Source: Adiantum capillus-veneris
Taxonomy: Eukaryota; Streptophyta; Polypodiopsida; Polypodiales; Pteridaceae
Direction of reading: 5' to 3'
Assembly (NCBI GenBank): GCA_014529385.2
Contig: CM043970.1
Coordinates: 65,490,496-65,554,495, forward strand
Length of the DNA stretch: 64,000 bases
Shown here: one piece after another, positions 10,979-22,394 of the stretch
Position numbering within the stretch: the first letter of the stretch is position 1
Layout of the letters: every line of letters begins with the position of its first letter
Notes under the pieces: model-generated
Database searches by the model: none
Seen by the model: the letters and a program-made list of their open reading frames with translations, nothing else
Told to the model about the DNA's origin: nothing
Program-made: the position numbers and the translations under genes

Positions 10979-12340
10979 CATCCCAAATTTGACTACAAGT
11001 CCAAGTCTAGCAAGTGCGGATACAGACAAGAGATTCTTCTTGATCCCAGGTACATAAAGTGCATCAACAAGTGTGAAGGAACTGCCATTGGCAGCAGTGA
11101 GCACAATCTTTCCAACTCCCTGAACTGGATAAGAGGCGTTGTTGGCACAAGTGACTGAATTCCCATGAGGGACATACTCGAGAGAGGTAAACAATTCACG
11201 ATGTGAGGTAATGTGCTTTGTAGCACCACTGTCAAAATACCACACATGTGAATCCACAGCAAATGACAACCATGCATCATGGACAGCAGGATTGTAAGTG
11301 CACTCTACGCTAAAAGCCCATTCTGCATCAACATCAGCATTACAGTCTCCTGTCACAGAAGACTCAACAATGGCTGCATTTGTAGTGGAACTAGCATTTG
11401 CAGTGGAACCACCCTCTTTCTTCTTAGCCTCTTTGGCCTTCAACTTAGGACACGACTTGATCAAGTGATCATTGGATTTACAATAATGACAACGCATCTT
11501 CTTTTTGCCCTTATCACCAGAATTGCCAGACGAAGTACTGCCAGCAGAAGCATTAGGAACATAATTTTTGCCACTTGCAGCAGAACCATAAGAAGTGGCT
11601 GCATTACTGTTACCACCCTTTCTTTGAGAAGCAATAAAAGCCTGTTCAACTGCACGCTGCCTAGTCTTGTTTTTTCTAGAAAGTGACTCTTGCAACAGCA
11701 ATGTGCATAATGCATCAAACTTGACAACTTCAGGATTTCCTTGGGTCATCAGTCTCCAAGTACTAGCAAAATTCTGGTAGGAATCTGGTAAGGCATCAAG
11801 AACAGTCTGCACAAGGGAACTGTCTGAAATGACTTCACCTGCAGAAATAAGTTGCTCATTGATATCCTTGACACTAGCAAGGAAAGTGTCCATATCATCT
11901 TCCTCATGCATAATCTTCGACTCCAGCTCTTTACGCAGCAAAGCAATTTTAGCCTCATTACGGCTTGCATAAAGACCTGCTAAAATATCCCAAGCCTGTT
12001 TTGCAGATTTTGCTGAACGGATGTGAGGAACAATGGTGCGCTTCACAGACAACGCAATCAATGCATGAGCCTGCGCATCCTTAACATCCCAACGAGCTTG
12101 TTCTGCCGTAGGCAAAACAACTCTAACAGCTGCAATCCTTGCAGCAAGACCTGCAACATCCTCAACATCGTCTACATCCTTAGAACCAGGACATACATCA
12201 ATGCCCTGCACAATGTTCCACACACCCTTTGACACAAGAACATGTTGCATCATATAAGCCCACATAGGGTAGTTGTCCCCATCCAACCTGTCCTCTGCAG
12301 CAAACATCTTGAACACATCTGTGTTGTTGTTGTCAGTCAT
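10979..12340 (-). pseudogene. Copia C gag and protease
   Basis: The start at 12340 (MTDNNNTDVFKMF) is the most likely initiator because the capsid-like segment (LDGDNYPMWAYMMQ, a UBN2/copia gag pattern) follows directly. Gag extends to a zinc knuckle, CHYCKSNDHLIKSC (about 11460-11500), and a Lys-rich linker. The protease motif WYFDSGATKHIT follows near 11215-11250, then LYVPGIKKNLLSVSAL. Near 10985 one base appears missing in a G run, which throws the frame out before the pre-integrase domain. Otherwise the segment is well preserved. Confidence 0.9.
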
Positions 12341-12684
12341 GGTAAATGCTGCACCTGATGTGAAAACTGTCCGAAAATAAGAGAAATGGAGCGGGAACAA
12401 CCTGTGCTATATAGCACAAACCATAGAAGACTATAAGGCACCTGTTATGCAGAAAACGGCACTGACAGAAATTCTGCACAAAATGACGAAATAGCCTGTG
12501 CAGTACTGCATGTAGTGGAAACGGAGGCCGAAATGAGCCCAAATCAAAATTCTGAGCAGACCAAGCTCTTCGAGTTTTCCCAAAAGTTTTGTCGACCTGC
12601 GATCGCTCACCAAAGCTCACTGAAATCGGAGAAAGTGAGCAGGCGTGTGTTGGAGCAGCTGGCGACTAACCCGGGAGGGCGTGA
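12341..12684 (-). other. Leader of copia C
   Basis: Untranslated leader between the primer binding site and gag. It contains the perfect 16-bp palindrome TGTGCTATATAGCACA at 12403-12418, the core word of the arrays in element T. It is also present, one base shorter, in copia B at 22662-22676. Confidence 0.7.
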
Positions 12685-12701
12685 CCTGCTCTGATACCAA
12701 T
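12685..12701 (-). promoter_or_regulatory. Primer binding site of copia C
   Basis: On the - strand ATTGGTATCAGAGCAGG follows the 5' LTR. TGGTATCAGAGC is the classic complement of the 3' end of plant initiator methionine tRNA. Confidence 0.88.
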
Positions 12702-12928
12702 TGTTGGAATTAGGGTTGCAGAGAAACACACACAGCTTGGAGAAGACGAAGGAAGCTCAAGGAACACAATAGAGAGTGTGTTACTTAGTGTGCAATGGAA
12801 AGATAGATAGCCCTAGAGTGATGGGCGTATATACAATGCACGGGGGAAAAAACCTCCTAAAGAGGGAAAAAATGCCCCGACGGTCCTAGTGTGTTCACAC
12901 ACATCACTACCACATGTATATGGTAACA
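12702..12928 (-). repeat. 5' LTR of copia C
   Basis: 227 bp, same ends as the 3' LTR. The flanking CATGC (12929-12933) is the target-site duplication. Confidence 0.92.
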
Positions 12929-13816
12929 CATGCACTCAAAGTAAGTGCTAGATTATCCTGGGTCATGCAACTCCATAGTGCAACTTGTGCTCTTTGCAGC
13001 AGTGCATGCAAAAAGATTGATGCATTGGGCCTGACCACATATTCAAATTGCATCTTTCCTGTAGCATTTGGCCCAGTGACTACCTGATACCATGATCTTG
13101 CCCAATTAGGAGTACTGCTTCTCGCTATTCCTTTGTAGAAGGAGACCTTATACCTCCTTATGAGAAGCCCATTCACATCCAGTATGATGCATAAATTGTC
13201 CCTTCTGTTCTTGTCCTCACAAGACGCAAGAGGCAGTGCAACAATCTGTACTAGCATTACCACAAGACACTGTGGCCTCTCTTGCCTCTCATATTCATGT
13301 CCATTTTTGGGCTCTTTATCAGCATTATTTGTACCTGCCTCATTTGTATCTGTAGCAGCCGCTCGACCCATAGGGACCTCTGGACTTTTACCTTTGGTAT
13401 TCCCAACAGTGGGATATGTACAAGACTCAGTTGTATCATGTGTAACTGCCTCTTTCGTGTCCATAGCAGCCATGAAATGTTCTCCCATTGCCTCTCTCGA
13501 TTGAGCTGCTCTGTCAGTGGGCACCTTTGTGCCTTTCCCTGCCTCATTGTTTTCTCTATACATGCCTCAGTTGTATTATGTGTATTTGCCTCTTTCATGT
13601 CCATAGCAGCCACAACAACTTCTCCCATTGCCTCTCCCGATTGAACTTCTCTGTCACCTACCTCAACTGTGTCGGCAGAAGCCGCGACATCACCGTTACC
13701 CACTACTGAGCCTATTCTAGGTACTCTCTTAGTGAGGTCCTCCTCACCCAAGCCTCCCATATCTTCAACAGCGGCATATGTACCCTTGGCCTCCTTTGCA
13801 TCAACAATGTCATCAG
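12929..13816 (-). pseudogene. Cargo gene of element T, exon with N-terminal half of the FCP1/NIF-like domain
   Basis: A plausible acceptor (GGGGTAG on the - strand) opens this exon at 13816. Its first part is Ala/Glu/Thr-rich with two diverged copies of a motif around EAMGE...AAMD.KEA.TH.TTE. A frame change sits near 13565. The C-terminal part shows the first half of a HAD-type FCP1 homology domain: IILDVNGLLIRR (nucleophile Asp at about 13177), then FEYVVRPNASIFLHALL and VALWSCMTQDNL. In plant FCP1-like proteins the motif is often LDVNGLL in place of DxDxT and the third block is GIWSS. The frame then runs into the LTR of copia C; the rest of the domain is at 8110-8442. Whether it is catalytically active cannot be judged. 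Confidence 0.65.
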
Positions 13817-13948
13817 CTACCCCGGGGAAAAAAACTTACAAATTTTAAAAGAAAAGGGTACATTATATTCTTAACAAAATTCACAGATAAGGGGTTTTAC
13901 AAACATGTCTTGAACGCACGTGATATGGTAGTTTTACACATAGTGAAC

Positions 13949-15134
13949 CCCCCGAGTCAGCTGCATCACTTGGACAAACCAGCTCAGCTTGGGCTGTGAC
14001 ATCACTTGCACCCACTTCCTCACATGTTCCAGCTTCTCTCTCAATGAGGACCTCCTCACCCATGTTTCTGGTATCCTCAACAGTGGCATCTGTACCCATA
14101 GCCACAACTGCATCAAGAAGGGCATCTATGACAGCATGAACAATACTTTCTGTTCCACCATCATTAACATTGCCATCAGCAGCAGCATCTGTGCTAGCAT
14201 CAACTTACATAGCATCCACAATGTCATTTGTGCGGGCATCAACTAGCATAGCATCAGCAATGGCATATGTGCAGGCATCAACTACCATAGCATCATCAAT
14301 GGCATCTGTGCCAGATTCAACTGTGGCATCTGTAACCATAGCCACAACTGCATCAAGAAGGGCATCTATGACAGCATGAACAATACTTTCTGTTCCACCA
14401 TCATTAACATTGCCATCAGTAGCAGAATCTGTGCAAGCATCAACTTCCATAGCATCCACAATGTCATTTGTGTAGGCATCAACTTCCATAGCAGAATCAA
14501 GAAGGGCATCTATGACAGCATGAACAATACTTTCTGTTCCACCATCATTAACATTGCCATCAGTAGCAGAATCTGTGCGAGCATCAACTTCCATAGCATC
14601 CACAATGTCATTTGTGTAGGCATCAACTAGCGTAGCATCAGCAATGGCATCTGTGCAGGCATCAACTACCATAGCATCATCAATGGCATCTATGCCAGAT
14701 TCAACTGTGGTGGGGGTGGGTAATGTACCCTTTTCAATTTTATCACGGTCAACATCTGTATGCACATCATCATGCACAACCTGCACATCAACTGCATTAG
14801 GCACATTTGAAACAAATTTAGCAGTACTAGTAGGTGTGCAAGGATCAATTGTATCAAAAGACTCTTTTTTTTTTGCCTGTAACCCCCCTGGAAGCTATAG
14901 CACCCCCTCTTGGATTCTTCACAGGATAAGATTGAGCCAGTGAACCTACAGACCCCTCAACTGTATCAAAAGACACTTTTTTTTTTCCTGTAACCCCCCT
15001 AGAAGCTGTAGCACCCCTTCTTGGATTCTTCACAGGATAAGACTGAGCCAGTGAACCCACATACCCCTCATCTAGAAACCTTGAAGAGCGAGTGCGTCTC
15101 ATGCAAGTTCCTCTTTTTTCAACTTCTTGATTAT
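13949..15134 (-). pseudogene. Cargo gene of element T, exon with basic and acidic tandem repeats
   Basis: An acceptor (CTTGTCGTAG on the - strand) opens the exon at 15134. The first part holds two copies of a segment around GSLAQSYPVKNPR.GA.ASRG (about 14870-15065). The second part (14804 to about 14090) is an acidic Asp/Ala/Val-rich repeat with words such as VDACTDSATDGNVND and TESIVHAVIDALLD, seen three times at spacings of 240 and 143 bp. Lesions: an A-run length change at about 14868 shifts the frame, and a TAA near 14205 interrupts the acidic repeat. The donor at 13949 is tentative. No known domain is recognised; it may be a flexible acidic linker. Confidence 0.5.
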
Positions 15135-15339
15135 CTACGACAAGAGAAAGTAGAAACATATTACTAAACATGTACAAAAAATAAATCAAATAGTTTGCAA
15201 CTACTCGATGCAAAGAATTAAAAGACATGTCACTAACAATTCCAACACTTGATTCATCAATGAACATGGATACAATAGGGGTGCAATGGATTGCACATGC
15301 CTTCTAAAGACATCTTCTAATTGCATGAAGTTACAACAA

Positions 15340-15808
15340 AAACACACTCATTGCTTTGCATTTGGTTTCTTCCTTTTTCTAAATGAATCAAGAGGTATAT
15401 CCATTGTGGGACTTCCACCTAAGTTCTTGGGAGTCAATTTCTTGCGCTTTGGTGTTGGCTTCTTCCCCGCTTGAGGGGGTGTTGCTTTCACTGCATCTGC
15501 AACAACTGCCTCATCTCATGCTTCATCTCTAGTGTCCACACTTGGTGATGCTTTGGAACTCAACGAAGAACGCAACAGCCTTATTGGAGTTAGTTGTTGC
15601 CTAGGTGATTTGACTGCAGAAGACTTTGCCATCAAGATGTCTTCAACTACTCCACGTACTGCATCCCCTACAACAGACTCCGCTTCAAGGGCTGGCTTCA
15701 TCCCTGGGGTAGACTCCGCTTCAAAGGCTGGCTGCATCCCTGGGGTAATCAGGCCATTCTTCCTTGTGGAATGCATTGTCTTGTTGGAGCAAGCATGCGA
15801 TGATTGTT
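15340..15808 (-). pseudogene. Cargo gene of element T, basic exon with a likely nuclear localisation signal
   Basis: An acceptor on the - strand (GCTTTGTAG) at 15808 restores the frame set by the preceding exon (phase 1), giving EQSSHACSNKTMHSTRK. A short internal repeat (TPGMQPAFEAES, TPGMKPALEAES) follows. After a TGA at about 15515, probably a CGA codon changed by C-to-T, come KKPTPKRKKLTPK and RKRKKPNAK, typical of nuclear localisation signals. The exon end is not resolved. Confidence 0.5.
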
Positions 15809-16054
15809 CTACAAAGCAAGCTATTTACAAAGTCTCACTTGGAGTATCCCAAAATACATACATAAATACTAATTTTGGTACCTATCAATGGCCTGCGTAG
15901 AGACTCTCTCTGTTTTTATCCTCAATTATTCTTGTATACAGGTCTTTACTGCCATGTCTATACTTGCAAATGATTTCATTAAATGAAAGAGTTTAAACTC
16001 CCAATGGAAAGTGGGCGTGCAATAGTACTAGTAAATAATTGACACAGTGACTAC

Positions 16055-16433
16055 CTGCACTTGATAATTTCATCTCACTCTTCACCTTCAGACCAATCAT
16101 ATGCTTAGCTCTAGGGGGAACATACATGTTGCAATCTAGTGCAACACAATAGCCATAGTCCCTACATACATGCGCGAAGCATAGCATATGGTACACATGG
16201 GTGCAAGGCAGGGAGAATACATCCAAGCTTCTGGCATCGAACGGGAATCCACATCTTACACAATGGTAGAACCCATTAAGTGCCACCTCGCTAATGCTCT
16301 GCTCAAAATCCACAGGAGGAAAAGGCTTCATCAAACTGGCCCCCACATTATGTGAAGTCCTCTCCATGGTAACACAAAACTTAAAGTGCTCTAATTCATG
16401 TGCTAAGTTGTTCTCTACTTCTGCAAGTAGTGC
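16055..16433 (-). pseudogene. Cargo gene of element T, RING-like zinc finger exon
   Basis: The exon starts at a good acceptor (TTTGTTTCACAG on the - strand) and its frame matches the donor at 17422 exactly (phase 0), giving a continuous helix-rich ALLAEVENNLAHELEHF. The zinc-binding pattern is CVRC, fourteen residues, CTHVYHMLC, then CRDYGYCVALDC. This resembles RING-H2 (C-x2-C, C-x-H, H-x2-C, C, C) with an atypical spacing in the last pair. RING fingers usually act as ubiquitin ligases or protein-binding modules; no such activity is demonstrated here. The exon ends at a CAG/GTAGTC donor at 16055. This exon itself has no stop or frameshift. Confidence 0.55.
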
Positions 16434-17421
16434 CTGTGAAACAAAGAAGACAACACATCTTATTTAAGTCTCAATAACCCAACAAAAGTAGATTGCTGAA
16501 AAGAATATGCAACAAGAATCTTATCCCTTATTTGAAATACCACATATAAGACAAGCACTTACTCTATATGCTATAAACACAAGCTTGATGTGGTATATGA
16601 TATGCACTGTGCTATACAGCACATAGCACAGTCCACGTATAATGTGCTATGAGTGCTACATAGAGTATGCACTGTAGATCATAGCAGAGAGACTTTTTAA
16701 AATACCAGATATAGCCCAAACATTCTCTATATGCTATATAGCACAAGCTTGTTGGGTATATGATATGTAGTGGGCTATATGAGACATAGCATATAGCACA
16801 AATATTGTGCTATGTAGCACATAGCACAATTAGAGATGGTGCTATGTAGCACCTAGCAAAAATAGAGATTGTGCTATATAGCACAATTCACTATTCCACG
16901 CACTCCAGGGCTATATTGTGAACATATAACACACAAAATGTGCTATTTAGCACATAACACATAAAAAGATTGTGCTATGTAGCACATATCAATATTTAAC
17001 ACACACTTCAGGGCTATACTATGAGCATATAGCATACAGGTTATGCTATATAGCACATATTACACATGTCCATTGTGCTATGTATCACATAGCACATAAC
17101 CACACAGAGCACATAGCATAGAATCACACACATTCCAAATAGATGAGGGTACTATTGTGAACATGCTGCACCTAGATTGAACTATAAAGCACATAGCACA
17201 TAACCACACATGGAACATAGCATATAACCACCCACTCCATGAAGATGATAGCTATGTTGTGACCATATAGCACATATTTTGTGCTATATAGCACATAGCA
17301 AAAATAGAATATTCTCATACACTACATAACCATACAATCCAAAACACTCTAACTACATAACCACATGGAAGTGAACCACATACTCCAAAACAAAGTGAAG
17401 CACATGTAGGAGGGTATGCAC
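16434..17421 (-). repeat. Intron of the cargo gene filled with palindromic repeats
   Basis: The intron is 988 bp long, with a GTGCAT donor at 17421 and a CACAG acceptor at 16434 on the - strand. From about 16540 to 17310 it is dominated by repeats of GTGCTATATAGCAC and CATAGCACA, with longer phrases such as CACACACTTCAGGGCTATA. It is the counterpart of the array in the intron of the transposase-like gene. Positions 17066-17178 are shared with 7113-7226. Confidence 0.7.
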
Positions 17422-18307
17422 CTTTGCTGTAGCCACATTGGCTTCTAATTCAACAACGTTCTCTCTAGTAGTACTCGAGAACTGTCCAATCAAATCAATC
17501 AGGCATTGTCGAGCTACAGGGTCTTGCACGCAATCAATCTCCGTTTGCAACTTTATGGCCAAAGTGTTTGAGCTTTGAGCACCCTCAACCCTATGAAATT
17601 CTCTGACTTGATCCTCTAACTGCTTCTTTGCACCCTCTAGTCTTGACTTATAGTCTTGCAATCTGCCCTCTGCAATATTATTTATTTCTGCAAGTGCCCT
17701 GCTATCCTCCTCTGCCAATTGTACCAGGCATCCTCCTATAGGCACGCTTGACAATGGTACAACCGTACCTTTTGTTTTCAATGATGTTTTGGTAGAGGCA
17801 GCAGTGGTTTTGGAACCTCTCCCTCTACCACTCATTTTCTCTTCCCACCTCTTGATCTTGTTTTGCAAGTTGTGTCTTTCTTCTAAGGCTCTCATTGCCC
17901 TCTCTGCAAAGATAGCCCAAGAAATTTGATGTTTGCCAGATTCACTGCAGTTTTCCAATGCAAAGGCCTTTGCAAATTGAGTCCCTACTTTACATGAAGG
18001 GACCCTCCTGGTAGACATCCCAGTGTCTCCACACAAGCTTTTGTAAGAACTCCGTCCGAGCATGGTATGCCTTCACTTTCTTCTAGCTACCCGGAACAGG
18101 CTTTGGGCATATATAGACAGCTTCCCAGTCCTCCTCAGAGATGTCACTGTTTCCTGTCAAGCTACGCGGATCAACTCCCTCCAATGGCAATCCACGCTCC
18201 ATATGAAATTCCTCGGCAAGACGACAAAACTTTGTATGCAGAGGTGGTTCGATGTTCCTAACTAGACTGCTGCTTGCTTGAATCGGATGCTTTGAGGAAG
18301 GTGCCAT
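17422..18307 (-). pseudogene. Cargo gene of element T, N-terminal and coiled-coil exons
   Basis: The ATG at 18307 opens a frame of 74 codons (MAPSSKHPIQASSS to KPVPGS). A second frame from 18063 continues to the donor at 17422. The join needs a short intron or reflects a lesion; GGGTAGCT near 18097 and CTACCAG near 18015 are candidate splice sites. The second part contains a Lys/Arg-rich patch (EKMSGRGRGSKTT) and then a long heptad-like segment (LAEINNIAEGRLQDYKSRL, KKQLEDQVREF) predicted by eye to be coiled coil. It ends ELEANVATAK at the splice junction. No enzymatic motif is visible. It may mediate self-association; that is inference. Confidence 0.55.
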
Positions 18308-19075
<768 letters not shown>

Positions 19076-19091
19076 ATGCTTTCACCCACAA
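19076..19091. repeat. Right terminal inverted repeat and target-site duplication of element T
   Basis: ATGCTTTCACCC (19076-19087) is the inverted complement of the left end and is followed by ACAA (19088-19091). Confidence 0.8.
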
Positions 19092-20383
19092 CCATATTGT
19101 CTATGGCAAACTTTTCTCTAGCGTTTTAAGGAGAGTTTGTTATGGCAACAATTTACATTATCGATCGATCGCCTAGTATGACATTAAACTATAAGATTCC
19201 ACAAGAGAGGTGAATTGGAAACAAGCCAAATTATGATAGACAACGTGTATATGGGTGTGAGACAATCTTACATGTCTCTAATACACAAAAAGCTAGATCT
19301 CAAATCACACAAATGCATCTTCATTGGATATGGTGCAGATGGAGAGATGGGCTATCATCTCTGGCACCTGAAATCTAGAATGGTCATTTTCATCTCACAA
19401 GTCATCTTCAATGAGTCAAAGATGCACAAATTTTATGTCAAAGAGGTTGAGTATTGCAAGGTCGTTCGAGGATATAGCCTCAAGTGAAATTAAACAAATA
19501 GCTTAGTCTACTAGTGATGTCCTACCACTAGTAGTGCTCCAGAGAGATCAAAGTCGAGAAGTCATGTAGTGAGGAGCTTTATGCATGAGTCTCTTCTGTC
19601 CCTAAGCGTTTTTAGCCCGAGTTAGACTATTTTTTGATCACTTATTGCAAAGAGCCTACTTGCTATCAAGAGGCTATTCAGATGGAAGATAGTGTGAAAT
19701 GGGAGCAGGCAATGCAATCTAAGTATTACTCAATCATGGAAAATGGGAATTGGGAATTGGGAACTGACAAAGTAGCCATAGGGCAAACAAGCCTTGCCTT
19801 GCAAATGGTTAAATAAGAAGTACACAACAAAAGATCATGAGCCTAAGTATAAAGTTGGATTGGTTGCTAAAGTATTCAAGCAAAAGAAAGGTGTGTACTT
19901 TAATGAGATTTTCTCTCCAATAGTCAATATGGCTACATTGCATCTTGTTCTTGGACTAGTAGCCACTAAGGACATGAAACTTGTCTAGATGGACGTAAAG
20001 ACGGATTTCCTTCACAAGGATCTTGAAGAAGATGTCTACATGAAACAACAAGAGGGTTTTGAAGTTGAACCTGAAAGCCTATGAGAGCAGAACTAGTGTG
20101 TAGACTATGTAAGGCATTGTATGGCCTAAAGCAAGGCTCAAGACAATGGTACCAAAAATTTGACAAGTACATGCAATCCCAAGGTTATGTATGGAATTCA
20201 CAAAATCATTTCTTTTATACCCAAAAGTTGAACGATGGTTCACTTATCATCTTGATACTTTATGTCGATGATATTCTCATTGTTGGAAATTCTAAAGACA
20301 AGATTTCCATATGGAAAAAGTCACTTAGCATGCAATTTTCTATGAAGGATTTGGGAGATGCAAGTCACTTTCTTGGTATGCAT
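19092..20383 (+). pseudogene. Copia A, 3' part: integrase end and reverse transcriptase
   Basis: Immediately after element T the copia integrase resumes (MANFSLAF, a stop where Trp is expected, then ATIYIIDRSPS), followed by the conserved KLDLKSHKCIFIGYG and VIFNESK. The RT begins near 19640 (SVKWEQAMQSKYYSIMENG) and continues with KVFKQKKGVYFNEIFSPIV, LYGLKQGSRQWYQKFDKY and the active-site motif LYVDDILIVG. It ends at LGMH (20383), where a 1.2-kb insertion begins. Several stops and frame changes show that it is dead. Together with 1983-2804 and 21589-22149 it forms one copy. Confidence 0.85.
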
Positions 20384-21584
20384 TGATAGAGCGCTTTTGG
20401 CATGTACAAAGTAGCGTTTATATGCATGGTCATATGTACAAAAATATGTAAATACATGAATTTGGGAGCTTTGCAAAGTGGTTTCAAGTTCAAAAAAAAA
20501 TGCAACATGTACACATTGTGAATAGGCAGGTTCGTGTGCCAGCAGTCGAGCACATGTACATGCCCGGATAGGGTATTGGGGCCTTGGATATGGTTCTAGG
20601 TGGCTTATTTTGGTAGAGAATGTTTTTGAGCTTTCTAGAATGTAAATAATCCAAGCGACAAGTATGGGTACTCTCATCCCGCTCGAGAAGTTTGGGACAT
20701 GCAGTAACTGTCCATTTACGGTGCCTGATCTGCGATGATGCATGCACCACCCTAGAAGTGGTCAATAATAGAATGTGGATTTGCGGCAAAGTGCTTTGGG
20801 TATTGAGGATCAACCATACAAAATTTGGTGAATTTTCAAGTCCCTGTGGGGTTTTTCCCGCAAAAAATGCCCACCGAGGGACAAAACTGGGTCAAAAATG
20901 ACCAAAAATGGTGTGAAAAGGCTTCAATTTTCCACATCAGTCACGGTGCCGTGAGTGTTCCAGCTGAGGAAGTATTTTTGAAGCCAATTCTTGGCACTTT
21001 CACCTCTCTATGTGGGGAAGGAAGAAGGGTTCCTACAGGTGGTCTAGTGCATTCCCATCGCGTTCACGTCCTGTTTTCGAGTGTGTGGAGGAGTGAATGA
21101 GAGCTTTCTCTCTTCAATTTTGCACTTGGGAGAGTCTATGGAAGTTCTGAGTTTTCAATGGATGTGTGTGTGCGAGGAATTGAGGGAAGAAGGTGCGGCT
21201 TTCTGCAAGTCTATGTGACCCTGTATAGATACTATTAGGGTTGGTGCTACTCCAAAGAGTCCAACAGAGTGGAGTTTGGTGAAGCTTTTGCAATGGTTTG
21301 AGAGAGGCCTTTTGTGGTTGGAGTTTTTGATGGTTTTTCTTGTATATTTTGGTCACCATCAAGTATGATTTCAAGTGTCGATCAACTCGACTCACCTTGT
21401 AGTGTTTGCGGGCAGGCAAGGGCTTGTAGGTTGAGGCGTTTGGAGTTTGAATTGAGCTTGTGGGTAGTATTTTTATTGAGGTTTTGAGTGGTGGTGGGTG
21501 TGGGTTGGAATTCAAGTAAATTTCTTGTTTGCTGTTGAGTTGTCTGGGTATGTGAGTGTGTGCACGGCATCTTTTGCTCCATCA
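20384..21584. mobile_element. 1.2-kb insertion in the RT of copia A, unclassified
   Basis: The insert begins TGATAGAGC and ends GCTCCATCA, inverted repeats with one mismatch. GCAT (20380-20383) and GCGT (21585-21588) flank it, which looks like a 4-bp target duplication with one CpG-type change. The copia frame resumes exactly at 21589 (VKRDRKRG after LGMH). No coding frame is recognised. It could be a solo LTR (TG...CA) or a small DNA element. Confidence 0.6.
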
Positions 21585-21588
21585 GCGT

Positions 21589-22149
21589 GTCAAGAGGGAT
21601 AGAAAACGTGGAATATTGGAGTTATCTCAGGAAACATATATCCACAAGGTCTTGCAATGTTTTAGTATGCAAGGGGGAAAGGCTACATTGAGTAACCCAA
21701 TGTGGACATATGCAAAACGTAGCAAGAATAATGCTCTTAAATCTGATGCTAAGAAATCAAAAATGGGAAAGATGCCATAGTCTTAAGCAGTAGCAGTCTT
21801 ATGTTCCCATGGTAGCCACTAGACCAGACATTGTATTTACAGTGGGAGTGGTTAGAAGATTTATTGCAAATCCTAGCAGGAAGCACTATGAGGCAATGAA
21901 GCACATTCTGAGATACCTTAAGGGTCCATCAAGCAAGTGCTTATGCTTTCGGAACAGTAATGCATCCATAGTGGGTTACACGGATGCGGACTATGCAGGT
22001 TATATGGATGGTCGAAGATCCACGTTTGGCTATGTATTTATATTTGATGGAGCAACCATCTCATGGAGCTCATGTCTTCAAAATTGCACTTTGTTTTCCG
22101 CCACATAGGCAAAGAATGTCATAGTTTATGGTGTTGGCAAGGAAGCTTT
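21589..22149 (+). pseudogene. Copia A, end of RT and RNase H
   Basis: VKRDRKRGILELSQETYI continues the RT, then VATRPDIVFTVGVV and KHYEAMKHILRYLKG. The RNase H follows with GYTDADYAG, RRSTFGYVF and a degraded end near AKNVIVYGVGKEAF. The element is cut at 22149 by the 5' LTR of copia B. Stops near 21780 and 22108 confirm decay. Confidence 0.85.
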
Positions 22150-22377
22150 TGTTACCATATACATGTGGTAGTGATGTGTGTGAATGCACTTAGGACCGCC
22201 GCATCATTTTTTCCCTCACTAGGAGGTTTTGACCCCGTGCATTGTATATATGTCCATCACTCTAGGGCTATCTAATATTTCCACTGCAATCTAAGTAATA
22301 TACTCTTTGCTACATGCCTTGAGATTCCTTTGTCTTCTCCAAGTTGTGTGTGTTTCCCTACATCCCTAATTCCAACA
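22150..22377 (+). repeat. 5' LTR of copia B
   Basis: 228 bp, TG...CA, clearly homologous to the 227-bp LTR of copia C but with many more differences than between the two LTRs of copia C. Confidence 0.88.
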
Positions 22378-22394
22378 ATTGGTGTCAGAGCAGG
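22378..22394 (+). promoter_or_regulatory. Primer binding site of copia B
   Basis: ATTGGTGTCAGAGCAGG directly follows the LTR, the initiator-methionine tRNA type with one change from copia C. Confidence 0.8.

Larger units (their letters stand above)
8443..12928 (-). mobile_element. Copia C: Ty1/copia LTR retrotransposon, internally deleted
   Basis: The element runs on the - strand: 5' LTR 12702-12928, primer binding site, gag-protease, integrase, reverse transcriptase/RNase H, polypurine tract, 3' LTR 8443-8669. CATGC flanks it on both sides (8438-8442, 12929-12933). The 227-bp LTRs differ at about four positions. A frameshift in the protease region and a deletion fusing integrase to mid-RT make it non-autonomous. 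The same LTR family gives copia B at 22150. Confidence 0.92.

Noticed and set aside
13160-14630. Several + strand open frames opposite the cargo gene
   Set aside because: They are antisense shadows of the repetitive - strand exons and show no family pattern.
12929-18307. FCP1-like/RING-like gene considered as an ordinary host gene
   Set aside because: It lies wholly between the inverted ends of element T, shares intron repeats with the transposase-like gene and has decayed in parallel. A host origin before capture remains possible.
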